Shown here: in pieces, positions 11,603-21,165 of the stretch
How the letters are laid out: the number at the start of each line of letters is the position of its first letter
How positions within the stretch are numbered: position 1 is the first letter of the stretch
From: Phymatolithon calcareum
Lineage: Eukaryota > Rhodophyta > Florideophyceae > Hapalidiales
Assembly (NCBI GenBank): GCA_977006965.1
Contig: OZ345367.1
Location: 620,001 to 684,000 of the forward strand
Direction of reading: 5' to 3'
DNA: 64,000 nucleotides
Program-made: the position numbers and the translations under genes
The notes under the pieces: model-generated
Database searches by the model: none
What the model was told of the DNA's origin: nothing
Seen by the model: only the letters and a program-made list of their open reading frames with translations

Positions 11603-11954
11603 TTCTGAGAACTGGAGTTTGGAAGGTATCTGGGACCAAATTCTCTTGCAGGCGTTGTTATCGAGGCGGGGTATATCGGTCATTCTCGAATTTCACAAAT
11701 AGCACGCGCGTGCAATTTGTAGTTGTTTGTGGCGGTCGATCCATCGAAAGTGGAGAGACATCAATTTTTTGAAGCCTCACGAGTTTTTGCCTCCGAATCG
11801 TTCCAACGGGGAATATAGGCCAACAATTTGAAGACACCGTTCATCAAACAATTTGTGAGCATCATACAATACTCCTGGTATTCTATTGGTTGCATCAGAT
11901 TCCTAAACTTAGGGGTATCATACTTTTGCTCCCCCTCAATCCGGCGTTGCTATT

Positions 11955-13647
11955 GGGGCCTTCCTGAAACACAAAATAAGACGCGACGTATTTGGGGAGA
12001 GCGTGACTGATTTTTGTGCTTTTTAACCCCTGTGCGATCTGAAACATAAAATTTTGTGCGCGTCATTGGTACTAAAGACTGTAATTCCCACCGCGGAAGT
12101 GGGTTGGAAGTTTCTTGGATGGAATCAGTACATGCTGGCAATACGGTCGTGCCGTGCAAGCAGAACAGAAAATGGCCACCCAGATCCAACGCTAGCCGAC
12201 CATTCCGCGCCATATCTCTCATATCACGCTCGCACACGCACGTAAGAACATGAGTGTGGCATTTCGTACTTTCACCGTCCTCGCCATCATCCAGAGCCGT
12301 AGACCGGTGGCGCCGAAAAAGCTAATCAGGCAGACGTCGCCGCTCGAGCGCAAAAACCGTGACCGGCGTATTACCCGCGCCGCTCTCCATCAACCATTGA
12401 TGTCGGCGTTTGCTGTGCTTTTCGAGTCGTTTATTTGTTCAATTTGATGGCGAGTCTTGTTGGGATGAACCAAATTCTTACCACGTTTATGCCGCAACTT
12501 AGCGTAGAAGCTAACAGTCTGTTTCGGGGTCAGTAGGATCTCAAAATTCCTCTTTACCGATGTTTGGTTACTGGGAGATGACCAAACGAATACACGACAA
12601 AAATTCAGAGACGCCACCAAAGGCTTAGAGTTTGGATCTTTTCCTTAACAACAGCTACTGGCGTGCTTAATCGTCATAGTCGAGAACATATCCAGTATTG
12701 TCCGTGGTCAGAGTGTGTGCAGCGGCTGAGCGTCGTTTAAACGTTCGTTTTTCAAGAGCAACCATGACTTAAGCATCGGTTTTATTCATTCTACAATTAG
12801 ACTATCACATGACATTCGTAATATAGGATTGAAGCCAAGAGCTTCAACGCTCAATTTTTCTTGAGGGAAACCAACATCATTTGCATTAATTGATCATGCC
12901 TCTTATCCTCCCGCTCACGTCTCGCTCTCTCCTCCGCTCTCTGTTCTGCACGTTCTTTCCTCTCTTCCTTTCTGCTCTGCACGCTCTTTGCGCTCTTCCT
13001 CTCGCTGTTCAGCACGATCCTTGCGCTCCTCTTCTCGCCGGTTTTGGTCTTGAACTATCTGTAATTTGAGAAGACTGGTCAACTCTCCACCATTGCTAGT
13101 TTCTCTTCGCATTCCGGATCACTGTCGATGCACCAAGGGACGCTGTAGGGCCTACGGTCTCTCTCGCGACGAACTGTTCCCATGTTTACGCTCACGCACG
13201 GATACGCCATCATCATTACTGTCGCCATCTTCGTCATCAATGCCTTGAGTGAGCTCGCAGATCCTGTGCCGCGCTCGTGCCGAACGTTAGGAGAGGAAGG
13301 GGGCGCTAATGAAGCAATAGCACGAGGTAGCCATGGGTGGTAGCACAGGCTAAATCCTAGCAGCTTTGACTACTGCCCATGTCGGAGAGCGGGTTGATCG
13401 AAAGCGAATGTGTGATTGAATGGGATGGAGAGACATGAGCGTGGAAGGAACAAGATTCAGAGAGCAGAGTGCCAGCTGTTCCCGATTCACTGTAAATATC
13501 ATTTTGGGACGGTACCAAATCTTTCTCACTAGGGGGTGGCTTTAGTGAGAAAAACTGCGTTTGCGACTACACAAAACGTGACAGGTGCCCAAAACGTGAC
13601 AGGTTTAGTACGCATAAATCCCGTTTTTGTGTTTTCAGGAAGGCCCC
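11955..13647. mobile_element. Harbinger-like DNA transposon relic with TIRs
   Basis: An inverted repeat beginning GGGGCCTTCCTGAAA sits at 11955 and its complement ends at 13647. Similarity runs for about 27 bp, continuing as CACAAAA. The bases just outside are ATT on both sides (11952-11954 and 13648-13650), a 3-bp target duplication. TIRs starting GGG(G)CC with a 3-bp duplication are the pattern of PIF/Harbinger elements. The right end also carries a doubled CAAAACGTGACAGGT subterminal motif near 13571-13604. No intact transposase is visible; the interior holds the decayed Arg/Glu-rich frame listed separately. The superfamily is inferred from ends only. Confidence 0.55.
12915..13300 (-). pseudogene. 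decayed Arg/Glu-rich coiled-coil protein of the TIR element
   Basis: Read on the minus strand, an acidic stretch (QGIDDEDGDSNDDG, near 13200) is cut by stops. It is followed by a charged coiled-coil (EEERKDRAEQREEERKERAE) in another frame. An acidic linker followed by a basic coiled-coil is common in Myb-like accessory proteins of Harbinger elements, and its position inside the TIRs agrees, but no Myb repeat was found. Function is not assigned. Confidence 0.4.
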
Positions 13648-14680
13648 ATTAGCTGAAATCAGCACCCACTCAAAAAAATTAGAAAAACATGGTGTACATG
13701 CATGTTGCTGCATAAGTTCTAGTTTCGTGGGTGCATTCATATGTTTCTCTTCTGCGTGACAGTCAATCTGAGCACCCGCTATATTGTACCTGTTTTTGTA
13801 ACAAACTTCGTAACGTTCTGTAGCTGTTCCACTTTTGAAGAAAGGTGACATTCAGACTTGACAAAAACAGAAAAGGCAACAGCAATAGCGCACTGTAATG
13901 GAAAACGTTCGTCTTGTTTCATATATTTCAATTGGGCCTACACATTTTGAAATAAATTTAATTTGCGCACAATTTACAGTCGAAAGAAAACGCAGGTGCC
14001 AGATTAGATGTTTATTTTCGAAAATATCTTACGAATAACGAAATATTCTCAAATCAGTCTACGAATGAATTTTTTTTGTTTTCCTTATTACGTTCTAAAA
14101 TTAAGACAAGAAAAAACCCTAAACTTCTCTTTCATGCTCCAAATAAATATTAATAAGGTAGTTTTGTGGCATATCAACCCTTTTCTGTTTAAAAAAACAG
14201 GGTGCAATAGAGGTGCAGAAAGCAATCGGCAATGAAATTTCTTTCGTCCTTGCCCACTCTGTACCCCAATTTGCACCCTCTCTGCGCACTACTATTAAGA
14301 CATAGTCCCGAGGGCCTTGCAGCAGTGACTAGGAACGCCCGTGAGGGACACAAAGGGGAGATATTTACTAAAGAACTAGATGTAATGCCCCCAGCTATAG
14401 AGTGTCCAAAAAGCAACAAATAATGCAAGCTTTAACTTTTCATGAATACTCAAGTTCGAGTACTACTAGTATAGATATTGGACTGAACAAGATGGATTCT
14501 ATTGATTTATCGCGTTCAAGAATATTTTTTCTGCTCTAGAAACTGTCAGCGAGCTTTTAATGGTACAGTGGTACGGCTGTCGAGGTGATTAAATACTGTT
14601 AGGGTACGACTCGTGATAATACCACTTGCTCAATTTCATCATGTGTAGTAAGCAGACTCGTGAATTATCTAGGATGCTAC
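13648..14680. other. AT-rich intergenic stretch, nothing recognised
   Basis: AT-rich sequence between the TIR element and the hairpin satellite. Only short frames without domains; no RNA gene or repeat beyond simple A/T runs was seen. Confidence 0.6.
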
Positions 14681-14689
14681 CTTCTGGAA

Positions 14690-15300
14690 CTACCATGAGT
14701 GCTGTCGTCCGAGGCCGTATCTCTGGCAACCGGACTCTTCTTTATAAACGAATGAAGACGTCTGCCTACTGATACTATCATGAGTGTGGTCGTCGGAAGC
14801 AGTATCACGAGAAACCACACTTATGTCAATAATACATTCGGCGATCCTCTAAGTTGCTACGTACAGGTACTGTCGTGAGTGTGATCGCGAGAGATAGTAT
14901 TTTCGCTAACCACACTAATGAGAAGATCCGGATATGTTGAATTATCTACATGCTTCCGAACACTATCATGAATGTGGTCGCCGCCGATTATGTCTCCAAC
15001 GACCACACTCACGTATCCACTAATTAACTTAATATTTTAAGTTTGAGCCTCACAATACAATCATGAATACAGTTTCCCGACATACTATCTTCGGCTACTA
15101 CATTTATGTAAAAACCTGGTCCAGTTCATTCTTTAGGATGGCGCCTCCTGATACTATCAAGAGTTTTGGATCCAGGATAATATCTCCAGACACTACATTA
15201 ATGTTTGTAATCGAATCGGCTTGATCTTCAAGATCTGCCCAGTGATACTACTATGAGTTTAATCTCAGGAGATAATATCCTCTTCAGCGCAGCTCATGTG
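14690..15300. repeat. degenerate ~95-bp tandem satellite with a conserved hairpin
   Basis: Seven units carry the same pair of inverted arms: ATGAGTGTGGT on the left and ACCACACTNATG on the right, separated by about 22-24 bases. Left arms begin at 14695, 14780, 14875, 14968, 15063, 15159 and 15253; spacing is 85 and then 93-96 bp. Best units are at 14780-14825, 14875-14920 and 14968-15013. A second nested pair (GATACTATC / GATAGTAT or AGTATC) lies inside or beside the arms. Arms diverge together between units (for example ATGAATACAGT with ACTACATTTATG), so pairing is partly kept. It lies just upstream of the recombinase gene. Confidence 0.75.
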
Positions 15301-15959
15301 GCAACCGATGCTGTTGTTCTCTAAATCGCCGTCTCCGTCGTTACTATTATCGTGTCAAATTCATCGCGTTTCAACTTTACAAACGGATAGCAGCACTTAA
15401 AAGAGACGTAAGGCAGAAATTAATCTTACAAGGTCTGGAATCCGACATAAGAAGATGATGCTTTATTGTAAATTGTAGTTTGCGTACATGAATGACATGG
15501 AAGGGATAGTTTTCCAGAGTTGTAGGTCGGTTGGCCTATACCCTCGAAGTCTATCTGACGCTCGCTATATCTAGAGTCCCCATTTTCGCCTTCAATCTTC
15601 TCATCTTCTTCCCGGGCTACATCTTTGTTCACCGATACTAATGCGTCAGCAAGTGAATTGGAATCAATCGAGAAAAAACACATAATAGTCCCTGCACTAT
15701 ATAAGGAGCGAGGCAGAGTACGCGACATGAATTTCTGTAATAAATCAGTGTGAGACAACTTTTCATAAAGGGAGCCTCGATTCTTTTTAAGCTAGTGCAC
15801 TATTCTTGCACTCTGGACTAGGCGAGGACGAATGCTTTTTCCAGATCTCTTAATTTATAAGATGGAAAAATTCTGGTTTAACCTAATCACGGCATTAGCC
15901 GAACTGTTTTGAAGCTAACTTGTGTTTGTCGATTTTGATCCCAGGTTCGAAGCTCTGGG

Positions 15960-17213
15960 ATGACGAAGAAAAACGATGGCAAAAAGACAGGAAAATCTAT
16001 CGAATCTATCGGGGTCCGTTTCCGAGGTATTGAGAAACATGGGCTACAGTCGGAGGCAGAGCTGTGCAAGGTATCGCATTCAAAATCTACATTAAAGAAC
16101 ATAAAGCTTGCGAGAAGAGTCATAGGGGACTTTGCTTTGAAACTTAATGTACCAGATCCGAAGCAAGTTACTCCAGCAACTTCAAGGTTTCTGATGAACT
16201 TGCTGTACTCCTACTGCTACATGGGCACACCAAAAGCCCTTTCAGATGATACGATGGGAGGATTGATTCAGGGACTCAGAAATGTTTACTTGGAGCATGG
16301 ACATCGGGGCACGTGGCACATTGACGGGAAAGCAGAACAGGTAAATGGGAATCCTCTCATAGGAAACGAGGATATAAAACGGCTGAGAGCCTCGCACAGG
16401 GTATACTTGGCGCACATTGGTCGTACGAAACGACGAGCACGGCCCCTATCTGTCGCACTTGTATGTGAGCACGCTAAGCGCTTCTGGTTTGGATGTGGTC
16501 GTCAAATTGACTACAGGGACGTACTACTACATACAATCATGGTAGTTGGGCTAAATGCGGGTCTAAGATTCGATGAAGTGTGCAAGATGCGCATGGAACA
16601 CGTAACTGTTCTTCCTGGAGTACAGGGAAATGGCAGCATATTACTGTACATTCCTGAATCAATTAAGAATTCCACAAAAGGGCGAGAATACGAATTAAAA
16701 GAATGGCCAGGAAATACAAGAATGAGGACGTCTATGATTATGGATCCGTTTCTTGCACTATTATCATGGATAAACACAAGAGGAAATAGAGAAGGGTTTC
16801 TATTCTGTGATGTCAACAGCAAGAATATGATCATTACAAGTAAGGCATGGAGTGTAAGTGAATTCACGGAGTTCCTTCGTATGAGACTTCGCTTGTGTGG
16901 GGTCGGATCTGGAAGCCTGCAGATGTATTCTGGTCACTCTCTCAAACGTGGAGCAGTGCAGCTATACAGAGCCCTTGGAATTATGGACGAACAAATCATG
17001 GAAATAATTCAAATGACTGGAACAAACGCATATGCGAATTACTGCGAAGCATACAACGATTGCTCGCCAACGCAGCTGCCGCGATTTACAAATGTGAAGG
17101 ACTTTATGAAACATGCAAAGACGTTAATGCTGGAGAACAAGACTACAGTTGATGAAAATAATGGAAACCGTGCTGATGTTGAAAATTCTGAAGATGTACC
17201 TGAGTATGCATAA
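15960..17213 (+). CDS. Crypton-like tyrosine recombinase
   Basis: A 417-residue DNA strand-transferase of the phage-integrase (tyrosine recombinase) fold. The N-terminal third is helical and basic, as in core-binding domains. The catalytic part has box I arginine R203 (NAGLRFDEVCKM) and a lysine-containing strand (PESIKNSTKG). Box II is GHSLKRGAVQ, with H326. The C-terminal TGTNAYANYCEAYN offers Y358 or Y361 as nucleophile. At the H+3 position, where Arg is usual, there is K329, followed by R330. The absence of an associated reverse transcriptase argues against DIRS or Ngaro and for a Crypton, a DNA transposon moving by tyrosine recombination. ATG 15960 is the first ATG of the frame and the stop is TAA. 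The next gene, 210 bp downstream in the same direction, fits a Crypton accessory protein. The frame is unbroken, so it could be active. Confidence 0.8.
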   Translation: MTKKNDGKKTGKSIESIGVRFRGIEKHGLQSEAELCKVSHSKSTLKNIKLARRVIGDFALKLNVPDPKQVTPATSRFLMNLLYSYCYMGTPKALSDDTMGGLIQGLRNVYLEHGHRGTWHIDGKAEQVNGNPLIGNEDIKRLRASHRVYLAHIGRTKRRARPLSVALVCEHAKRFWFGCGRQIDYRDVLLHTIMVVGLNAGLRFDEVCKMRMEHVTVLPGVQGNGSILLYIPESIKNSTKGREYELKEWPGNTRMRTSMIMDPFLALLSWINTRGNREGFLFCDVNSKNMIITSKAWSVSEFTEFLRMRLRLCGVGSGSLQMYSGHSLKRGAVQLYRALGIMDEQIMEIIQMTGTNAYANYCEAYNDCSPTQLPRFTNVKDFMKHAKTLMLENKTTVDENNGNRADVENSEDVPEYA

Positions 17214-17422
17214 ATAACTAAAAATACCAATTCTTTTCTGGGAGTGCTGTATGCAGAGCAGAACTGTGTGAGTGGGATAGATACTGCAAGCCTCGTAAGG
17301 ATTTTATGTTTTCCCAGAACTTGTCTCAAGTGGGAACCATGGAAATAAGATAAATGTAGAACTGAGGTGACTAGATCTTCCCGAACCTCGACCATGCGTC
17401 ACCACCGAACTTCGACGTCGTG

Positions 17423-18103
17423 ATGGAGCGTGTCAAAGACGCAAAGAAAATCCAAGGTGGTGGGAGCGGTGAAGGATTTCAGGACCCTGAACAGCTGCAG
17501 AATGAGGCGGGAGATTATCGGGCCAAGGTTCAGGAGGACATTTTTCTTCATACCAGCAGCTCTGCTTTTAAAGAAGACATGTTTGAAACCGTTGGAAACA
17601 ACGACAAAGAAATATGGAAAACTCAACTTTATTCGAGACTTAAGCATCTTTCCGGGTCCATAGACGGAGAAACTGGTGCATTGAATTCCATATCGCCCGT
17701 TCCCCAAACAAGCGTGCTCAACGCAACTAATACAGTTCCAATGAGGCAGCACATTCCCGGTCTTCCAAAAAATATTGAAGATTTGATACATCTGTGGAGG
17801 AAAGGAAGTCCAACCCTCGGATTTCGCCCGGTTTTTATGTACGAGTCCGCGGAGAGGCGAAAGCTACTTATCCCGGGGTATAAAAACGCGAATTGGGTAT
17901 CGAGCGGTCAGAAACGTGCATATCAAAGACTGAAAGCCTTTGCTAAGGCCGTTTCGAAGTGTAATGACAATATTTCGGATATATTTTGCGAAGGCTCTGA
18001 CGCTGATTGGCAAAAGGCTGCAGAGGTTTTCAATGAGAAGTGGTCTTTGAAACAGTCAAAGAAGAAGCTCTCCTCTTTAGAAGCAATCGTTAAAAAATCA
18101 TGA
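17423..18103 (+). CDS. Crypton-associated protein, possible GCR1-like DNA-binding domain
   Basis: 226 residues from ATG 17423; an upstream GTG at 17420 is ignored. The first half is polar and looks disordered. The second half (about residues 114-185) has PGLPKNIEDLIHLWRKG, then a Trp/Arg-rich basic segment (NANWVSSGQKRAYQRLKAF). The pattern of a Trp-x-x-Gly start, a central basic helix and a spaced Trp resembles the GCR1_C type DNA-binding domain found with Cryptons; this is pattern resemblance, not a proven match. Tandem orientation behind the recombinase suggests a co-mobile partner. It could instead be an unrelated lineage-specific gene. Confidence 0.55.
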   Translation: MERVKDAKKIQGGGSGEGFQDPEQLQNEAGDYRAKVQEDIFLHTSSSAFKEDMFETVGNNDKEIWKTQLYSRLKHLSGSIDGETGALNSISPVPQTSVLNATNTVPMRQHIPGLPKNIEDLIHLWRKGSPTLGFRPVFMYESAERRKLLIPGYKNANWVSSGQKRAYQRLKAFAKAVSKCNDNISDIFCEGSDADWQKAAEVFNEKWSLKQSKKKLSSLEAIVKKS

Positions 18104-18408
18104 CTTTGCGATACGTATCTAGACAGTACATCATCATCTACGTACTTCCGGAACACCATGAAGAAAAACAATTCCCCTTTTTACAAAAATTGAAAAGTGA
18201 ACGTTAAATGCTTGACTTTAGCCATATTTTTCCTATGGTTCTCACTACCATTTCGAATACATTATTTTCAAGCACCACACTACTTTTTAGTGTCCAGACT
18301 TTGGTCATAACGGTTCTTGCAATATCCGTCACATAGTCGGAATCGATTCAAAATTGTTCACGGACACTATCTGCAATTAGGTGAGGTAAGAAAAGAGGGG
18401 AAATGGAG

Positions 18409-18570
18409 CCCCTCCGACTTCTCGCGGAGGAAGCAGAGCCCTTCGTCGTGAGTCGTTTTGCGGAAGTGGAGCGATATGTAAGGTCCGTTGAGAAATCTAT
18501 GATCAGAGTTTATAATTGACGCAAAGAATCCGTTGCGTCATCAATGATTGGGCTGTAGACATACTTACAG
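18409..18570 (+). repeat. short copy of the composite GC-repeat / CCGTTGAG-repeat
   Basis: Three diverged units of the GGGGAA...CCCCCCG repeat (for example GCGGAGGAAGCAGAGCCC) are followed by two units of the CCGTTGAGTAATC-type repeat (GTCCGTTGAGAAATC, then ATCCGTTGCGTCATC). The order and orientation match the larger block at 19705-20640, so the C2H2 gene at 18800-19328 lies between two copies of one composite repeat. Confidence 0.6.
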
Positions 18571-18799
18571 TGTCCGGAACGCCTTGTGCTCACATCACAA
18601 AGAGCATCTCTCAGGGACAGCGGAGTCCCAGGCAGTGGCGTGCAATACTTGTACGAGTGCCGTCTTGATCAGGGGCGTGCGCAGAAATTACCGTAATTGA
18701 CCGTTGTCGTAGTTGAATTTTTTCGCACTTAAGACGTTCTTCGCCGTATCTCTGCGACATTTACGGCGGTAATACACAATACTCTGGGCTTGGGTGGTC

Positions 18800-19328
18800 A
18801 TGGATATCTCTGGAACGAGCAAAATGAGCTTAAAATTTATTTTCAATACTCCAGTCCTATCGTCTCGGAAAACGTCATCCGCCCGAATTGGAAAACGTGC
18901 ATCGAAATCTCGAGTTCGTTGCCCTTTTTGTTTGCTACGCTATTCTAAAAGTTGTACTTTGAGCACGCACGTACGTGTGCAAAATCTTCTTTCTCAGACC
19001 AGCGGTTTATTGGAATTATCTGACTGACATTTTCATTCTCTTTGCAGGTGAAGGAGGTTCATTTGAAAGTGAACCAATTTGCATGCATGATCTGTGGATT
19101 GAAAATGGCCAGCCAATACGGAATTGATCGCCATATTTCTCGTGTGCATGAGGTAAATGAGCAATTCTAAAATCCAAATTCGAGGTGTCGCTAGACTAAC
19201 ATATGTTTTTTCAGGGAAAGACCAAGACTGTTTATATATGTGATATTTGTCGTGGAAGCTACCTCGACAAAGCCCGTTTGTCTTCGCACATGGATACTGC
19301 GCATGGAGTCTCCACTTCAACTATATAA
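18800..19328 (+). CDS. three-finger C2H2 zinc-finger protein, spliced
   Basis: Proposed join of 18800-18970, 19048-19152 and 19215-19328 (390 bases, 129 residues). Intron 1 (77 bp) starts GTACGT and ends TTTGCAG; intron 2 (62 bp) starts GTAAAT and ends TTTTCAG. Both are in phase 0. Splicing completes three regular C-x2-C-x12-H-x4-H fingers: CPFC...H-VKEV-H, CMIC...H-ISRV-H and CDIC...H-MDTA-H. The first finger exists only after splicing because intron 1 falls directly after its first zinc histidine. The N-terminal 45 residues are basic and Ser-rich. ATG 18800 is the first ATG after an in-frame stop at 18770; a further 5' exon cannot be excluded. Probably nucleic-acid binding; target unknown. 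Confidence 0.72.
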
Positions 19329-19704
19329 ATGAACCTTGTAGATGGATAAAGACTCCTCGTTTTTGCAAAACGAAGCCCTGTCACAGAAGAAGAGCACATT
19401 GCAATGTGTAGGTCGACTCAAAACCGTAATCTAGTACTAGAAAAACTCCCATAGGCCTTTAACCCCTCTCGCGTAAAGAAAAGTGGTATACTTACGAGGC
19501 CCTCTGCTCCTCCTCCTATGTCTATGGTTCAGAAATCTGGTGAAATAATGTTCTGTGGACGGCGAAAGGGGTGAGAAATAGAAGCGATCACAAGATGAGG
19601 GGAGCAAGGTATTAGCGGGCACGATAAGATGAAAGGGGCAAGGTATATGGAAAATCAAAGGGTAAGGGTAGCAAAGTATAGAAGATGAAGGGAGAAAGGT
19701 GGTA

Positions 19705-20190
19705 TGCGGGAAAGTAGAACCCCCCGTCTTTGTGCGAGGAAGTAGAACCCCCCGTCTTTTTGCGGGGAAAGCAGAGCCCCCCGTCGAATTGCGGGGAAGT
19801 AGAACCCCCCGTCTTTGTGCGGGGAAAGCAGAGCCCCCCGTCGAATTGCGGGGAAGTAGAACCCCCCGTCTTTGTGCGGGGAAAGCAGAGCCCCCCGTCG
19901 AGTTGCGGGGAAGTAGAACCCCCCGTCTTTGTGCGGGGAAAGCAGAGCCTCCCGTCGAGTTGCGGGGAAGTAGAACCCCCCGTCTTTGTGCGGGGAAAGC
20001 AGAGCCCCCCGTCGAGTTGCGGGGAAGTAGAACCCCCCGTCTTTGTGCGGGGAAAGCAGAGCCCCCCGTCGATATGCGGGGAAGTCGAACCCCCCGTCTG
20101 CGTGCGGGGAAGTAGAACCCACCGTCTTTTTGCGAGAAAAGCAAAGCCCCCCGACTTTGTACAGTGTAGTAGAACCCCCTGTGTTGACTC
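19705..20190. repeat. GC-rich tandem array, 57-bp unit made of 28+29-bp halves
   Basis: About 17 half-units alternate between two types: GCGGGGAAGTAGAACCCCCC followed by GTCTTTGT, and GCGGGGAAAGCAGAGCCCCC followed by CGTCGAATT or CGTCGAGTT. The central units are nearly identical; outer ones decay. Since 57 is divisible by 3 and the unit lacks stops in several frames, long frames run through it on both strands, including a 235-codon minus frame with a 19-residue repeat. That openness comes from the period, so none is called a gene. Each half contains GGGG and CCCCCC blocks that could pair. Confidence 0.9.
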
Positions 20191-20329
20191 CCTTTGAGTA
20201 ATTGCAGAGAGCTGTAGACTATTGAAGAGTCTAGTACGAATGTTTACTGGCACCGTGAGGCAGGAATCAAAACAAAGTCACTAAATGAAACTTGGAAGAA
20301 GGCTCACGGTTGTTATTGCACGAATTTGA

Positions 20330-20640
20330 AACAGCACGTTCGCTATGTAATTATTGATCAGAGTGTTAATTTGAGACGTGAATTCCGTTGTGTCACCCGA
20401 AATCGGAGTACGTATACCATTGTGTAATCCGAGGCCCGGATGTATATTTTTAGCGACAAGTTCATTTAGCAACCAGAAATCGAAGTTTGTATTTGTGACA
20501 ACAAGTCCGTTGAGTAATCAGTGATTAGAGTGTACATTTTTAACATGGAGTCCGTTATGCAATCAGTAGCAGTAGCGTACATTTGGAAAATAAAGTTTCC
20601 TCTGTAGTTCATAATTGGAGTAGTGCTTTGTAACAAATAG
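20330..20640. repeat. degenerate ~60-bp tandem repeat
   Basis: Successive diverged units contain GTCCGTTGAGTAATCAGTGA followed by TTAGAGTGTACATTT; clearest at 20508-20600, with weaker units back to about 20335. Related units follow the small GC-repeat block at 18480-18570. Confidence 0.6.
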
Positions 20641-20881
20641 TGAGCTTCATGGACATGGCATTAGAAAGTGTAATGCGATAGAGCCACCGTGGGGAGAAGC
20701 AGTACTGATGTATCGTTGGCGGATCTGCTCATATTTTAAGAATTAAAACGGCATGTGTAAGCTGGGGTTTAGATTTGGGAGGGTTTTAAAAGGCCCGCTC
20801 TGGTCAGCAAGTCTATCTTAGAGTACGTGGGAGTGTCTGCTACGATCACACTAAAGAGCTTACACACAGCGTTATACGTAG

Positions 20882-21035
20882 TCTTCTGGTTGATTTATGA
20901 AGAACGTCGAAGATTGTAAACCAGTATGGCTCCCCACGGCGATCTCGTACTCGTCTAATTCTTCTGGATAATTTATGAAGCATGCCGAAAATGGTACAGC
21001 AGTACGTCTCCTCACGGCGATCTTGTACTTGTCGC
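20882..21035. repeat. two-copy ~78-bp tandem duplication
   Basis: CTTCTGG-T/A-TGATTTATGAAG through CACGGCGATCTCGTACTCGTC at about 20882-20954 is repeated with moderate divergence at about 20960-21034. It lies just upstream of the first RING gene's promoter region. Confidence 0.7.
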
Positions 21036-21089
21036 ATGCATCATTCTGAGTACTAACTCCTTGTGATCACAGCTCTCTACTATAGTCAC

Positions 21090-21098
21090 TATATATTA
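21090..21098 (+). promoter_or_regulatory. TATA-like box of the first RING gene
   Basis: ATATATTAAA lies about 70-76 bases before the ATG at 21166, a sensible core-promoter position for a short 5' leader. Prediction by position and sequence only. Confidence 0.4.
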
Positions 21099-21165
21099 AA
21101 ATCCCGGATCTCGCACAGTGCTCCTCATTTCCCACACGAAAAAGTCTACTCATCCCGTCCCAAAC

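Noticed and set aside
14690-15300. Reading the satellite as a set of tRNA or snoRNA genes
   Set aside because: No Pol III boxes, C/D or H/ACA motifs were seen; only the arm pairing is conserved.
15426-15728. ~100-codon minus frame between the satellite and the recombinase
   Set aside because: No domain and no promoter evidence; probably chance.
19705-20190. CRISPR-like array of regular repeats
   Set aside because: Units abut without unique spacers and alternate between two related halves in a eukaryotic context; it is a tandem minisatellite.
19437-20253. Several long frames (up to 235 codons) on both strands
   Set aside because: They are produced by the stop-free 57-bp period and exist in multiple frames at once.
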